The notes: generated from the letters alone by a model not told the origin. A stretch of 64,000 nucleotides of DNA from Nonlabens xylanidelens (GCF_002934445.1 NZ_PTJE01000004.1:62001-126000), one strand, 5' to 3'; counted from the stretch's first letter, positions 27,227 through 36,385 are shown. Numbers and translations: made by a program.

Positions 27227-28888
27227 ATGTGCGGAATTGTAGGAATGTTTCAGTTGAAAAAAGACAGCCAGGAACAAAGAGAAAAAGTCTTAGAATTATC
27301 TAAAAAACTAAGACATCGTGGACCAGACTGGTCTGGAATCTATTGTGGTGATAACGCCATTCTAGCACACGAGAGATTAACTATAGTAGATCCTCAGTCT
27401 GGAGGACAACCGCTTTATAGTCCTGATGGTAAAGTAGTACTTGCTGTTAACGGTGAAATATATAACCACCAAAGCCTGAGAGACAACTACAGTGATTATA
27501 AATTTAAAACAAAATCTGACTGCGAGGTAATCCTTGCTCTATATCAAGATAAAGGCGTTGACTTCATGGATGAGCTTACTGGTATGTACGGTTTTGCATT
27601 ATATGATATCGAAAAAGATGTCTTTTTATGCGCCAGAGATCATCAGGGTATCATACCACTTTATTATGGTTATGACGAGTTAGGACAGTTTTATGTGGCG
27701 AGCGAGCTTAAGGCCTTAGAGGGAACTTGTAATGAGATAGCTCCATTCCCACCTGGACATTATTACTATAGTGAAACAGGTGAATTTATAAAATGGTACG
27801 ATAGAGAATGGAAAGATTATGATGCGGTAAAAGACAACACAAGTTCCGTAGCAGATCTTAAACAAGCTATGGAAGACTCCGTACACAGACATTTAATGAG
27901 CGATGTCCCTTATGGGGTTTTATTATCTGGTGGTCTAGATAGTTCTATAGTAAGTGCCGTTGCAAAAAAATATGCGGCAAAACGTATAGAATCAGGTGAT
28001 AACAAAGATGCCTGGTGGCCTCAACTACATTCATTTGCCATAGGACTAGAAGGCAGTCCTGATCTAGCAGCTGCTCAAGAAGTTGCAGACCATATAGGCA
28101 CCGTACATCACAGTGTTAACTTCACAATTCAAGAAGGTCTAGACGCAATAAAGGACGTAGTTTATTTTCTAGAGACCTATGATGTTACTACCATTAGAGC
28201 GTCCACACCTATGTATCTTCTTGCACGCGTTATAAAATCTATGGGAATTAAAATGGTTTTATCTGGAGAAGGAAGTGATGAGATTTTCGGAGGTTACTTA
28301 TATTTTCACAAAGCACCTAGTGCCGAAGAATTTCATAAAGAAACCGTACGTAAATTAGATACCTTACATCTATATGATAACCTTAGAGCAAATAAATCGC
28401 TTGCAGCATGGGGTATAGAAGGTCGCGTTCCATTCTTAGATAAAGAATTTATGGATGTAGCTATGAGACTCAACCCTAAAGATAAAATGTGTGGAAATGG
28501 AAAAATGGAAAAACACATTTTAAGAGAGGCATTTGAAGATGACCTACCTAAAAGCGTTGCCTGGAGACAAAAGGAACAATTCAGCGATGGTGTAGGATAC
28601 AGCTGGATCGACACATTAAAAGAAGTAGTAGAAGGTGTTGTGACTGATGAAATGATGGAGGCAGCTCCCTTTAAATTTAAAATCAATCCGCCACAGAATA
28701 AGGAAGAATATTACTACCGTAGTATTTTCTCAGAACATTTCCCTAGTGACGCTGCAGCAAGCTGTGTACCTTCTTTAAAATCAGTAGCTTGTTCTACTCC
28801 AGTAGCATTAGAATGGGACGAGGCTTTTAAAAACATGAACGATCCATCGGGACGTGCAGTAAGTGGTGTTCATGACGAAGGTTATTAA
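27227..28888 (+). CDS. asnB: Asparagine synthetase B, glutamine-hydrolysing
   Basis: Makes asparagine from aspartate, ATP and glutamine. MCGIVGMF supplies the N-terminal nucleophile Cys2 of the glutaminase domain, and LSGGLDSSIV is the PP-loop of the synthetase domain. SGEGSDEIFGGYLYF and RVPFLDKEF are further conserved motifs. Length 553 is close to E. coli AsnB. It is probably a single-gene operon controlled by the Asn leader upstream. Confidence 0.97.
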   Translation: MCGIVGMFQLKKDSQEQREKVLELSKKLRHRGPDWSGIYCGDNAILAHERLTIVDPQSGGQPLYSPDGKVVLAVNGEIYNHQSLRDNYSDYKFKTKSDCEVILALYQDKGVDFMDELTGMYGFALYDIEKDVFLCARDHQGIIPLYYGYDELGQFYVASELKALEGTCNEIAPFPPGHYYYSETGEFIKWYDREWKDYDAVKDNTSSVADLKQAMEDSVHRHLMSDVPYGVLLSGGLDSSIVSAVAKKYAAKRIESGDNKDAWWPQLHSFAIGLEGSPDLAAAQEVADHIGTVHHSVNFTIQEGLDAIKDVVYFLETYDVTTIRASTPMYLLARVIKSMGIKMVLSGEGSDEIFGGYLYFHKAPSAEEFHKETVRKLDTLHLYDNLRANKSLAAWGIEGRVPFLDKEFMDVAMRLNPKDKMCGNGKMEKHILREAFEDDLPKSVAWRQKEQFSDGVGYSWIDTLKEVVEGVVTDEMMEAAPFKFKINPPQNKEEYYYRSIFSEHFPSDAAASCVPSLKSVACSTPVALEWDEAFKNMNDPSGRAVSGVHDEGY

Positions 28889-28902
28889 AAAAATGTAAAA
28901 AA

Positions 28903-28934
28903 GTTGTGCCTTTCAAATAGCCTAACTACATTTG
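28903..28934 (+). promoter_or_regulatory. Promoter of the trp operon
   Basis: TACATTTG at 28927-28934 with a TTG at 28903-28905 (21-base spacer). The leader ATG lies 7 bases after the -7 element, so the 5' untranslated region is only a few bases. Confidence 0.65.
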
Positions 28935-28941
28935 GCACTCA

Positions 28942-28995
28942 ATGAAAAGAACAAATCATACATGGTGGTGGAATAATACAGCTCAACAGCCGTAA
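28942..28995 (+). CDS. trpL: trp leader peptide
   Basis: A 17-codon frame encodes MKRTNHTWWWNNTAQQP with three consecutive Trp codons (28963-28971). The stop region CCGTAAAGTCG (28990-29000) can pair at 9 of 11 positions with CTACTTAACGG (29031-29041) in the terminator. This gives mutually exclusive antiterminator and terminator structures. Stalling at the Trp codons would leave the antiterminator arm free; translation to the stop would cover it. That is the classical trp attenuation arrangement. Confidence 0.88.
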   Translation: MKRTNHTWWWNNTAQQP

Positions 28996-29024
28996 AGTCG
29001 CCCGCATGTTTATTTATAAACGAT

Positions 29025-29054
29025 AAAGGTCTACTTAACGGTAGACCTTTTTTC
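29025..29054 (+). terminator. trp attenuator terminator
   Basis: Perfect 10-bp stem AAAGGTCTAC/GTAGACCTTT with a 6-base loop and a following T-run, 29 bases upstream of trpE. Confidence 0.88.
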
Positions 29055-29082
29055 ATTTACATTAATTAGTAAAAAATATCTA

Positions 29083-30498
29083 ATGAACTCAGTTCAAGAA
29101 TTACATAAAGCAAATACAGCTCATAAAGTCATACTAGCAGACACCCTTACCCCAGTCGCTATGTACATGAGATTAAGGGATAAATACCCAAATAGCATTC
29201 TTCTAGAAAGTAATGAGTATGGACAGCGCAGTAATAGTTATTCTTTTATTTGCTGTAATCCAGTTGCTACTTTTGAGGTAAATGAGAATGAGATAAAATC
29301 TACTTTTCCAGATAACTCTATAAGTTCACAAGATTACAGTTCTACTTTTGACCTTACTACAGGTTTAAATGAATTTAAAAATTCTTTTGAAAAAGTAACA
29401 GATGATTTCCCCTTCCCTACTAACGGGCTTTTCGGATACCTTAGTTATGATGCTGTTCAATTATTTGAAGATTTAGAGTTTCGCTTTCGCGAAAGCGATA
29501 CCAACAACATACCTCTTGCCTACTATCAAGTATTTCAAAATGTAATCGTTTTTGATCATTACCATAACCAGCTTTATGTATTTGATCATCAATATGCCGA
29601 TTTTGAATCAAAACTAGATGAGATCGTAGCAGTTATTAATCATCGCGATGTAGCAAACTATAGTTTTGAATGTACAGAAGAAGAGTCTTCTGAAATGACT
29701 GATAATGATTTCAAAGAACTTGTAGAAAAAGGTAAAGAACACTGTCGTAGAGGCGATGTTTTTCAAATCGTTCTATCTAGAAAATTTGAACAACCCTTTA
29801 AAGGTGATGATTTTAATGTCTACAGGCAGTTACGAGCGATAAACCCTAGTCCATATTTATTTTATTTTGATTACGGTAATTTTAGAATATTCGGTTCTTC
29901 TCCAGAAGCGCAGTTATTAATTTCAGATACTAAAGCTAGTATTCAACCTATTGCAGGTACTTATAAAAGAACCGGTAATGATGTTGCAGATTTAAAAGCT
30001 GCCGAAGAACTAAAAAAAGACCCTAAAGAAACTGCCGAGCATATTATGCTAGTAGACCTTGCAAGAAATGACCTTAGCCGTCATGCTAGAGATGTAAAGG
30101 TAGAAGATTATCAAAACATACATTTCTACTCTCACGTTATTCACATGGTAAGTAAAGTGAGCGGTACCATTAATGAAAATGATAAAATCAAACTTATAGG
30201 AGATACATTCCCAGCAGGTACATTGAGTGGTGCTCCTAAATATAGAGCCATGCAACTCATAGATCAATATGAAAAATCTTCTAGAGAATTTTATGGTGGC
30301 GCGATAGGTTATCTTGGATTTGACGGCAATTTTAACCACGCCATAATTATTAGAAGTATATTATCACGTAATAATAAGTTACTATTTAGAGCAGGTGCTG
30401 GTGTGGTTGTAGAAAGTAACTTAGAAAACGAAATGCAAGAAGTTTACAACAAGACTAACGCACTACGCAGTGCTATCAATAAAGCAAATCAATATTAA
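29083..30498 (+). CDS. trpE: Anthranilate synthase component I
   Basis: Converts chorismate to anthranilate using ammonia from TrpG. LLESNEYGQRSNSYSF lies in the N-terminal tryptophan-binding region, and the chorismate-binding half has FQIVLSRKFEQPF, SPSPYLFYFDYG-type sequence, PIAGTYKRTG, DLARNDLSRH, and GTLSGAPKYRAM. Length 471 is typical. Feedback inhibition by tryptophan is likely but not proven by sequence. A palindrome copy encodes EFRFRESDT. It is the first enzyme gene behind the Trp leader. Confidence 0.96.
   Translation: MNSVQELHKANTAHKVILADTLTPVAMYMRLRDKYPNSILLESNEYGQRSNSYSFICCNPVATFEVNENEIKSTFPDNSISSQDYSSTFDLTTGLNEFKNSFEKVTDDFPFPTNGLFGYLSYDAVQLFEDLEFRFRESDTNNIPLAYYQVFQNVIVFDHYHNQLYVFDHQYADFESKLDEIVAVINHRDVANYSFECTEEESSEMTDNDFKELVEKGKEHCRRGDVFQIVLSRKFEQPFKGDDFNVYRQLRAINPSPYLFYFDYGNFRIFGSSPEAQLLISDTKASIQPIAGTYKRTGNDVADLKAAEELKKDPKETAEHIMLVDLARNDLSRHARDVKVEDYQNIHFYSHVIHMVSKVSGTINENDKIKLIGDTFPAGTLSGAPKYRAMQLIDQYEKSSREFYGGAIGYLGFDGNFNHAIIIRSILSRNNKLLFRAGAGVVVESNLENEMQEVYNKTNALRSAINKANQY
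29482..29497. repeat. Iterated palindrome copy 8
   Basis: Exact copy inside trpE, read as RFRES. Confidence 0.95.
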
Positions 30499-30500
30499 TT

Positions 30501-31004
30501 ATGAAATTAAGATATTTATCAATCGCCCTTCTTTCTTTTAATTTTCTATTATTCTCGTGTCAGGATAGCAAGAAAGAAGACTTAATCGATATTAAAATAG
30601 TTGAAAAAGATGGCGAAACGGTTTTTCAATACCTACCTAATTTAACCTTTAATAATGCAAGAGATAGCGCATCCTCTTTATTCAATAACCAAGATTACTA
30701 CAGAATAATGTCTAGCGAGATTAAAGTCGCTCCACCTATTTATCAAAATGAAGTTATTAAAGTTAGAGTGTTTACTAGAAGTTTTTTTTCAAAAGATGGT
30801 TATAAACATGGATTTTTAGTTAGAACCTATAGTAAAGATGGTAAAATAAAAGATGAAATGGTAATAGCCTCTACTCTTGATGGATTACAATGTGAAGGAA
30901 AAGTAACTTCGGACCTAAGAATAATTACCAACTGTCCAGGTGGTGAAGAAACTATAGCACAAATAGAAACTGATGGTAGTATTAAAACTTTGAAAGATGA
31001 ATAA
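30501..31004 (+). CDS. Hypothetical lipoprotein inside the trp operon
   Basis: The 167-residue product has a lipoprotein signal (SIALLSFNFLLFSC) and a soluble, beta-rich remainder without a recognised domain. It lies 2 bases after trpE and overlaps trpG by 8 bases, so it must be transcribed, and probably translated, with the trp genes. An exported lipoprotein between the two anthranilate synthase subunits is unusual. I cannot assign a function; it may be a passenger gene. Confidence 0.75.
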   Translation: MKLRYLSIALLSFNFLLFSCQDSKKEDLIDIKIVEKDGETVFQYLPNLTFNNARDSASSLFNNQDYYRIMSSEIKVAPPIYQNEVIKVRVFTRSFFSKDGYKHGFLVRTYSKDGKIKDEMVIASTLDGLQCEGKVTSDLRIITNCPGGEETIAQIETDGSIKTLKDE

Positions 31005-31566
31005 GAGATTATTATTAATAGACAACTATGATTCTTTTACGTACAACCTTGTGCACTATCTAGAAGAATTAGGCGCTCAACTCACTGTGGTGCGCAATGA
31101 TCAAATCACACCTCAAGAATGCGAGAATTATGACGCGGTAGTGCTATCTCCAGGACCAGGTATACCCAATGAAGCTGGAAATTTAATTGCGATAATTGAT
31201 CACCTTAAAGATAAAAAACCACTTTTAGGAATTTGTTTAGGTCATCAAGCGATAACTGAGGTATTCGGTGGAGAAATTATAAACCTAGATAAAGTATATC
31301 ACGGTATCTCTACTAACATGACACATAACGGTAATGAGATATTTAATCATATCGACACTAATTTTGATGCAGGACGTTACCACTCTTGGGCTGCACAAAA
31401 TAGCAGTTTTCCAGATGTTCTAGAAATAACAGCAACTGATGAAAACGGTCAAATCATGGCTCTTAAACATAAAGAACTACCTATTTACGGTTTACAATTT
31501 CACCCAGAAAGTATTATGACTCCGCAAGGAAAACAAATGCTTAAGAACTTTATAGAGACTTTATAG
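30997..31566 (+). CDS. trpG: Anthranilate synthase component II (glutamine amidotransferase)
   Basis: Class I glutaminase feeding ammonia to TrpE. LLIDNYDSFTYNLVHYLEELG opens it (in outline), SPGPGIPNEAG forms the oxyanion region, GICLGHQAI contains the nucleophile Cys, and FHPESIMT the catalytic His and Glu. Length 189 is normal for a stand-alone TrpG/PabA. It could also serve p-aminobenzoate synthesis, as PabA does in other bacteria. trpD follows after 1 base. Confidence 0.95.
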   Translation: MNKRLLLIDNYDSFTYNLVHYLEELGAQLTVVRNDQITPQECENYDAVVLSPGPGIPNEAGNLIAIIDHLKDKKPLLGICLGHQAITEVFGGEIINLDKVYHGISTNMTHNGNEIFNHIDTNFDAGRYHSWAAQNSSFPDVLEITATDENGQIMALKHKELPIYGLQFHPESIMTPQGKQMLKNFIETL

Positions 31567-31567
31567 A

Positions 31568-32563
31568 ATGAAAGATATTTTAAATGAATTATTTAATCAT
31601 CGTACGCTTTCTAGATTAGCTGCTCATGATATTTTAACTGCAATAACTAGTGGTACCGTTAATGATGCACAAATCGCTGCTTTTTTAACCGTATATGGAA
31701 TGCGTAGTATCACTGTAGAAGAATTAGCTGGATTTAGAGACGCGATGCTAGAACAAGCAAACCTCATCGACCTATCAGAATTTAATCCGATAGACTTGTG
31801 TGGTACTGGCGGTGATGGAAAAGACACTTTTAACATCAGTACCCTAGCTAGTTTTGTAACTGCTGGTGCAGGTGTACCTGTTGCTAAACACGGTAACTAT
31901 GGAGTAAGTTCAGTAAGTGGTTCTTCTAATGTTATGGAACATCTAGGATTTGTTTTTACAAATGACCATGATGTGCTGAGAAAACAAATTTCTGAGGCAA
32001 ACATTACATTCTTACACGCACCATTATTTCACCCTGCGATGAAAGCTGTTGCACCTATTAGAAGACAATTAGGTGTAAAAACATTTTTTAATATGTTGGG
32101 CCCTTTAGTAAATCCTGCAAAACCTAAATTACAAAGTGTTGGTGTTTTCAATTTACAACTAGCGCGTAATTATGAATACTTATTTCAGTCTGAAACAGAT
32201 AAGAAATACGCTATTCTCCATTCACATGAAGGTTATGACGAGGTAAGTCTTACAGGAAAAGTAAGACTTGCTAGAAACGCAGGAGTAAGCGATCTATCTG
32301 CTAGTGATTTCGGTATGAAACTATTAAAGCAGGCAGATATTTATGGTGGAGAAACTGTAGAAGAAGCGGCACATATTTTCATGAAAGTATTAGAAAACAA
32401 AGCGACCGAAGCACAAAAAAATGTAGTGATAGCAAATGCCGCAACTGCTATTTCTGTAGCTCAGGATTTAAATTTACATCAAGGAGCTATAGTAGCTAGA
32501 GAATCTCTAGAATCTGGAAAAGCATTGAAAAGTTTTAACCGCTTACAAAACGTTCAGAGGTAA
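31568..32563 (+). CDS. trpD: Anthranilate phosphoribosyltransferase
   Basis: Transfers phosphoribose from PRPP to anthranilate. DLCGTGGDGKDTFNISTL is the PRPP-binding loop, and AKHGNYGVSSVSGSSNVMEHL and FLHAPLFHPAMKAVAPIRRQL (in outline) carry the anthranilate-binding residues. Length 331 is typical. An 80-base gap to trpC contains short hairpins (around 32586-32600 and 32611-32630). Confidence 0.96.
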   Translation: MKDILNELFNHRTLSRLAAHDILTAITSGTVNDAQIAAFLTVYGMRSITVEELAGFRDAMLEQANLIDLSEFNPIDLCGTGGDGKDTFNISTLASFVTAGAGVPVAKHGNYGVSSVSGSSNVMEHLGFVFTNDHDVLRKQISEANITFLHAPLFHPAMKAVAPIRRQLGVKTFFNMLGPLVNPAKPKLQSVGVFNLQLARNYEYLFQSETDKKYAILHSHEGYDEVSLTGKVRLARNAGVSDLSASDFGMKLLKQADIYGGETVEEAAHIFMKVLENKATEAQKNVVIANAATAISVAQDLNLHQGAIVARESLESGKALKSFNRLQNVQR

Positions 32564-32643
32564 ACCCTAGAAGCAGTTTTAGACTGACGCTTATTAAGCG
32601 TTTAAAAGTAAGGCCAGGTGACACCTGCCTAAAAAGAAATAAA

Positions 32644-33447
32644 ATGGAAGACATTCTTAAGAAAATAACAAATCAAACCGCACTAGATTTAAAAGCAAGA
32701 AAGCAGGTTACCTCTCTTTCTGACCTAAGAGAGATGCCTTATTATTCTAGAGAAACGCTATCCTTAAACGATAGTTTGAAGAAAGGCAGCGGTATTATTG
32801 CCGAGCATAAGAGACAAAGTCCTAGTAAAGGTTCTTTTAATTGCCCTGCTAGTTTACAAGAAGTAGTGACAGGTTATGAAAATGCTGGTGTAAGTGCTAT
32901 TAGTTGTCTAACTGACTTGCCTTTCTTTGGCGGTACGCTAGACGATTTAATAGAAGCAAGATCACAAGTTAACATACCTATCCTGCGCAAGGATTTCATG
33001 ATAGATTTATATCAAATTCATGAAGCGCGAGCTTATGGAGCAGACGCTATCCTACTTATCGCAGCATGTCTAAATAATGAAGAATTAAAAACCATGTCTC
33101 TAGAGGCGATCAATCTAGGTCTTGAAATTCTTTTTGAGGTTCATGATTTAGAAGAGCTTAATCGCATTAAAGAGGTAACCACTTCTTTGAATACGTCTAA
33201 GTTTGTGATAGGAGTTAATAATCGTGATTTAAAAAGGTTTAAAACTGATATTCAAAACAGTAAAGATCTTTTACCTCATTTTCCTAAAAATGTTCTTGCC
33301 ATATCAGAGAGCGGTATCTCAGATCCTGAAATAGTAAAAGAACTTAAAACACTAGGCTTTGAAGGTTTCCTAATAGGAGAAAACTTCATGAAAACAGATC
33401 TACCAGGAGCAAGCTGCGAGCAATTTATAAAAGCCATAAAGTCATGA
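32644..33447 (+). CDS. trpC: Indole-3-glycerol phosphate synthase
   Basis: TIM-barrel enzyme closing the indole ring. IIAEHKRQSPSKGSF is the N-terminal catalytic segment with the Glu and Lys, followed by LRKDFMID and VIGVNNRDLK, then AISESGI. Length 267 is standard for the monofunctional form. The end overlaps trpF by 4 bases. Confidence 0.96.
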   Translation: MEDILKKITNQTALDLKARKQVTSLSDLREMPYYSRETLSLNDSLKKGSGIIAEHKRQSPSKGSFNCPASLQEVVTGYENAGVSAISCLTDLPFFGGTLDDLIEARSQVNIPILRKDFMIDLYQIHEARAYGADAILLIAACLNNEELKTMSLEAINLGLEILFEVHDLEELNRIKEVTTSLNTSKFVIGVNNRDLKRFKTDIQNSKDLLPHFPKNVLAISESGISDPEIVKELKTLGFEGFLIGENFMKTDLPGASCEQFIKAIKS

Positions 33448-34082
33448 TGATTAAAGTATGCGGTATGCGCGATATAGAAAACATTAACCAGTTACAAGAA
33501 CTGGATATTGATTTTATGGGAATTATACGTTACTCAAAGTCTAAACGATTTGTAGACGATTCTCAAAAAGAAAAGGTCGCCCAACAAACCATGAATAAAG
33601 GTACCGTAGGCGTGTATGTAAATGAAACATTTGAAAACATTTTAAAAGATGTTATACCATTGCAACTAGATGTTATTCAATTACATGGTGATGAGGATTC
33701 CGCTTTCGCGAAAGCGTTACTAGAAATAGACATCAAGATATTTAAAGCATTTCAAATCACAGAGGACTTTGATTTCAATAGTTTAAAAGAATGGGAAGAA
33801 CTTGCAGCACAATATGTTGGTAAACTATTCTTCTTATTTGACACAGCTACTCCAAATTATGGTGGTAGTGGTAAGAAATTTAATTGGTCTATTCTCGACT
33901 CTTATAAAGGAGAAGTTCCTTTTTTATTGAGCGGTGGCATTTCAAAAGATGATGTCGCATTAGTAAAAGAATTTAAACACAATATGTTTTTAGGTATTGA
34001 TCTTAATTCAAAATTTGAAACTGAACCTGGCGTTAAAAACATAGAAGAAATAAAAACATTCATAGAAAAATTAAGAAAATGA
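33444..34082 (+). CDS. trpF: Phosphoribosylanthranilate isomerase
   Basis: Amadori isomerisation between TrpD and TrpC. It opens with [12 protein letters not shown], with the catalytic Cys, has VIQLHGDE, a conserved [17 protein letters not shown] with the catalytic Asp, and [10 protein letters not shown]. Length 212 is normal. Two successive ATG codons begin the gene. The palindrome at 33701 encodes DSAFAKAL between strands of the barrel. It overlaps trpB by 4 bases. Confidence 0.95.
   Translation: MMIKVCGMRDIENINQLQELDIDFMGIIRYSKSKRFVDDSQKEKVAQQTMNKGTVGVYVNETFENILKDVIPLQLDVIQLHGDEDSAFAKALLEIDIKIFKAFQITEDFDFNSLKEWEELAAQYVGKLFFLFDTATPNYGGSGKKFNWSILDSYKGEVPFLLSGGISKDDVALVKEFKHNMFLGIDLNSKFETEPGVKNIEEIKTFIEKLRK
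33701..33716. repeat. Iterated palindrome copy 9
   Basis: Exact copy inside trpF, read as AFAKA. Confidence 0.95.
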
Positions 34083-35248
34083 GCTATCAAGTAAATGAAC
34101 AAGGGTTTTATGGAGAATTCGGTGGTGCATTCATTCCAGAATTGCTCTATCCTAATATTGAAGAACTACAAGAGAATTATCTAGCAATAGAAAAATCACC
34201 AGAATTTCAAGAAGAGTTTCATCAATTGCTTAAAGATTATGTAGGTCGCCCTACTCCATTATTTTTAGCTAAGCGACTTTCTGAAAAATATGGAGCTCAA
34301 ATCTGGTTAAAGAGAGAAGATCTTTGTCATACCGGTGCTCATAAAGTAAATAACACGATCGGTCAGATTTTACTTGCCGAAAAACTAGGTAAAAAAAGAA
34401 TCATTGCAGAGACTGGTGCTGGACAACATGGTGTAGCAACAGCAACCGTATGTGCATTAAAAGGCCTGGAATGCATCGTTTACATGGGTGAGAAAGATAT
34501 AGAACGTCAAGCGCCTAATGTTGCCCGCATGAAAATGTTAGGTGCAACGGTTAGACCTGCAACTAGCGGTTCTAAAACTTTAAAAGACGCGACTAATGAG
34601 GCAATGCGAGACTGGATCAATAATCCAGAAGACACTCATTACATTATAGGCTCAGTAGTTGGACCACATCCTTATCCTGACATGGTAGCAAGATATCAAT
34701 CGGTGATTTCTGAAGAGATTAAGAAGCAAATGGATGGTTTACCAGATTATGTCATTGCATGTGTAGGTGGCGGTTCTAACGCTATGGGAGCTTTTTATCA
34801 CTTTTTAGATGATAAAGAAGTAAAATTAATAGGGGTAGAAGCGGCTGGTTTAGGTGTCGATACCGATAAGACCGCGGCTACATTAACTCTAGGAACTCCT
34901 GGTGTATTGCACGCTAGTCGTTCTATAATGATGCAGGATAAAGATGGACAGGTTATCGAGCCGCATAGTATAAGTGCTGGACTAGACTATCCTGGAATAG
35001 GACCAGCACATGCATGGTTAAAAGTGTCTGACCGCGCTCAATATATGGCTGTTACAGATGCTGAAGCACTAGAAGCTGCTGTAGAGGTAAGTAGATTAGA
35101 AGGTATCATTCCAGCTTTAGAAACTGCTCATGCATTTTCTGTCTTAAAAGACTTAGACTTAAAACCAACTGATCGTGTAGTGATTAACCTTTCTGGTCGT
35201 GGAGATAAGGATATGAATACGTATATGGAAGAGTTGAACCTACTGTAG
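34079..35248 (+). CDS. trpB: Tryptophan synthase beta chain
   Basis: PLP enzyme joining indole with serine. [13 protein letters not shown] holds the Schiff-base lysine, [13 protein letters not shown] binds the substrate, and [12 protein letters not shown] holds the cofactor phosphate. Length 389 is the TrpB1 class, which works in a complex with TrpA. A 168-base gap with repeated hairpins separates it from trpA. Confidence 0.97.
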   Translation: MSYQVNEQGFYGEFGGAFIPELLYPNIEELQENYLAIEKSPEFQEEFHQLLKDYVGRPTPLFLAKRLSEKYGAQIWLKREDLCHTGAHKVNNTIGQILLAEKLGKKRIIAETGAGQHGVATATVCALKGLECIVYMGEKDIERQAPNVARMKMLGATVRPATSGSKTLKDATNEAMRDWINNPEDTHYIIGSVVGPHPYPDMVARYQSVISEEIKKQMDGLPDYVIACVGGGSNAMGAFYHFLDDKEVKLIGVEAAGLGVDTDKTAATLTLGTPGVLHASRSIMMQDKDGQVIEPHSISAGLDYPGIGPAHAWLKVSDRAQYMAVTDAEALEAAVEVSRLEGIIPALETAHAFSVLKDLDLKPTDRVVINLSGRGDKDMNTYMEELNLL

Positions 35249-35274
35249 AAACAAAGTCACACTTACTATGCTGT

Positions 35275-35407
35275 GCGCATGCCATGTCATGCGTTGAAAA
35301 TATTAAGATAGGTGGTACTTACCTAGAATAGAGCGCATGTGGATGTGCTGAAAACACAAGGATGGATTGCACATCGCCCAACTAAGCGCATGCGATGCGC
35401 TGAAAAC
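35275..35407. repeat. Three GCGCATG...TGAAAA repeats between trpB and trpA
   Basis: Copies at 35275-35300, 35333-35354 and 35386-35407 share GCGCATG, an inverted half ending in ATGyGyTG, and AAAA. Copies 2 and 3 are close to identical (GCGCATGCGATGCGCTGAAA in copy 3) and lie 53 bases apart. Each can fold into a small hairpin. No gene is seen in this gap. Confidence 0.75.
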
Positions 35408-35416
35408 TGAAAAAAA

Positions 35417-36181
35417 ATGAAAAATAAACTCACAGAATTACTTAAAAACAAGCCTCAAAACTTGTTGAATATATTCTATACCGCTGGATATCCTCAATTA
35501 GAGGACACCACTACTCTATTAACAGCACTCGAAAACGCAAAGGTTGATCTAGTAGAAATAGGAATCCCTTTCAGCGATCCACTAGCAGATGGCCCTACTA
35601 TTCAAGAAAGTAGTAAAATTGCTTTAGAGAATGGAATGTCTATTGAAAAATTATTTTCTCAATTAGAAAATAATACTCCTAAAGTTCCTGTTCTTCTAAT
35701 GGGATATCTCAATCCTGTGATGCAATATGGCCTTGAGGCATTTTGCAAAAGATGTCAAGAAGTAGGTGTGGACGGATTAATTGTTCCTGACTTACCTATG
35801 TATATTTATCAGACAGAATTTAAAGAAGTCTTTGAGAAATATAACATCAGCAACATATTCTTAGTAACTCCTCAAACTTCAGAAAAACGCATTAGAGAAA
35901 TCGACGATAACTCTAACGGCTTTATTTATGCAGTAAGCTCTGCAAGTACTACAGGATCTAAAACAGATTTCTCTGCAGCAGCAGACTACTTAGGTAAGCT
36001 TAAAGACATGGAACTAAAAACTCCTATTCTTACCGGCTTTAATATTAAAAATCAACAGAATTTTAACGATGCCTGTAAGTATGTAAATGGAGCAATTATA
36101 GGTAGTGAATTTATAAGACAAATTACTGATGTAGAGGATATATCTAAGGCAGCTACAAATTTTGTAGCATCGATTAAATAA
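35417..36181 (+). CDS. trpA: Tryptophan synthase alpha chain
   Basis: Splits indole-3-glycerol phosphate and passes indole to TrpB. VEIGIPFSDPLADGPTIQ is the signature with the catalytic Glu and Asp; PVLLMGYLNPVMQYG and GFIYAVSSASTTG are conserved. Length 254 is normal. It closes the trp operon. A weak hairpin (36235-36255, AAATCCTA...TAGGAT) lies between it and the his leader. Confidence 0.96.
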   Translation: MKNKLTELLKNKPQNLLNIFYTAGYPQLEDTTTLLTALENAKVDLVEIGIPFSDPLADGPTIQESSKIALENGMSIEKLFSQLENNTPKVPVLLMGYLNPVMQYGLEAFCKRCQEVGVDGLIVPDLPMYIYQTEFKEVFEKYNISNIFLVTPQTSEKRIREIDDNSNGFIYAVSSASTTGSKTDFSAAADYLGKLKDMELKTPILTGFNIKNQQNFNDACKYVNGAIIGSEFIRQITDVEDISKAATNFVASIK

Positions 36182-36280
36182 GTTTATCTTTAAAGCATAA
36201 TCAAAACGGATAAAGTTTTAAATTAAAGTTAAATCCTATCAATAAGCTAGGATATCCTTTTAATATTCAATTTTCAGTAT

Positions 36281-36288
36281 TATGTTTG
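36281..36288 (+). promoter_or_regulatory. -7 element of the his leader
   Basis: TATGTTTG fits TAnnTTTG and ends 7 bases before the leader ATG. The -33 box is weak (only T-rich sequence). Confidence 0.6.
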
Positions 36289-36295
36289 CACCACA

Positions 36296-36364
36296 ATGAA
36301 AACACAAAACGTACATCATCATCATTTTTTTTACTTCCCGTCAGGCGAGCTAAAAATGTATTGA
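36296..36364 (+). CDS. hisL: his leader peptide
   Basis: A 22-codon frame starts MKTQNVHHHHFFYF, with four consecutive His codons (36314-36325), then ends SGELKMY. It lies between a -7 element and an intrinsic terminator upstream of hisG. Leader bases TCAGGCG (36341-36347) repeat part of the terminator's 3' arm and can pair with its 5' arm (36393-36398), giving an antiterminator available only when the ribosome halts at the His run. This matches classical his attenuation in enterobacteria, with unrelated sequence. Confidence 0.88.
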   Translation: MKTQNVHHHHFFYFPSGELKMY

Positions 36365-36385
36365 TGTAACTCAAACATATTTTAC

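Noticed and set aside
27150-29080. T-box or riboswitch in front of asnB or trpE
   Set aside because: No T-box sequence, specifier stem or known aptamer pattern was seen; short frames rich in the cognate codon plus competing hairpins explain the regions better.
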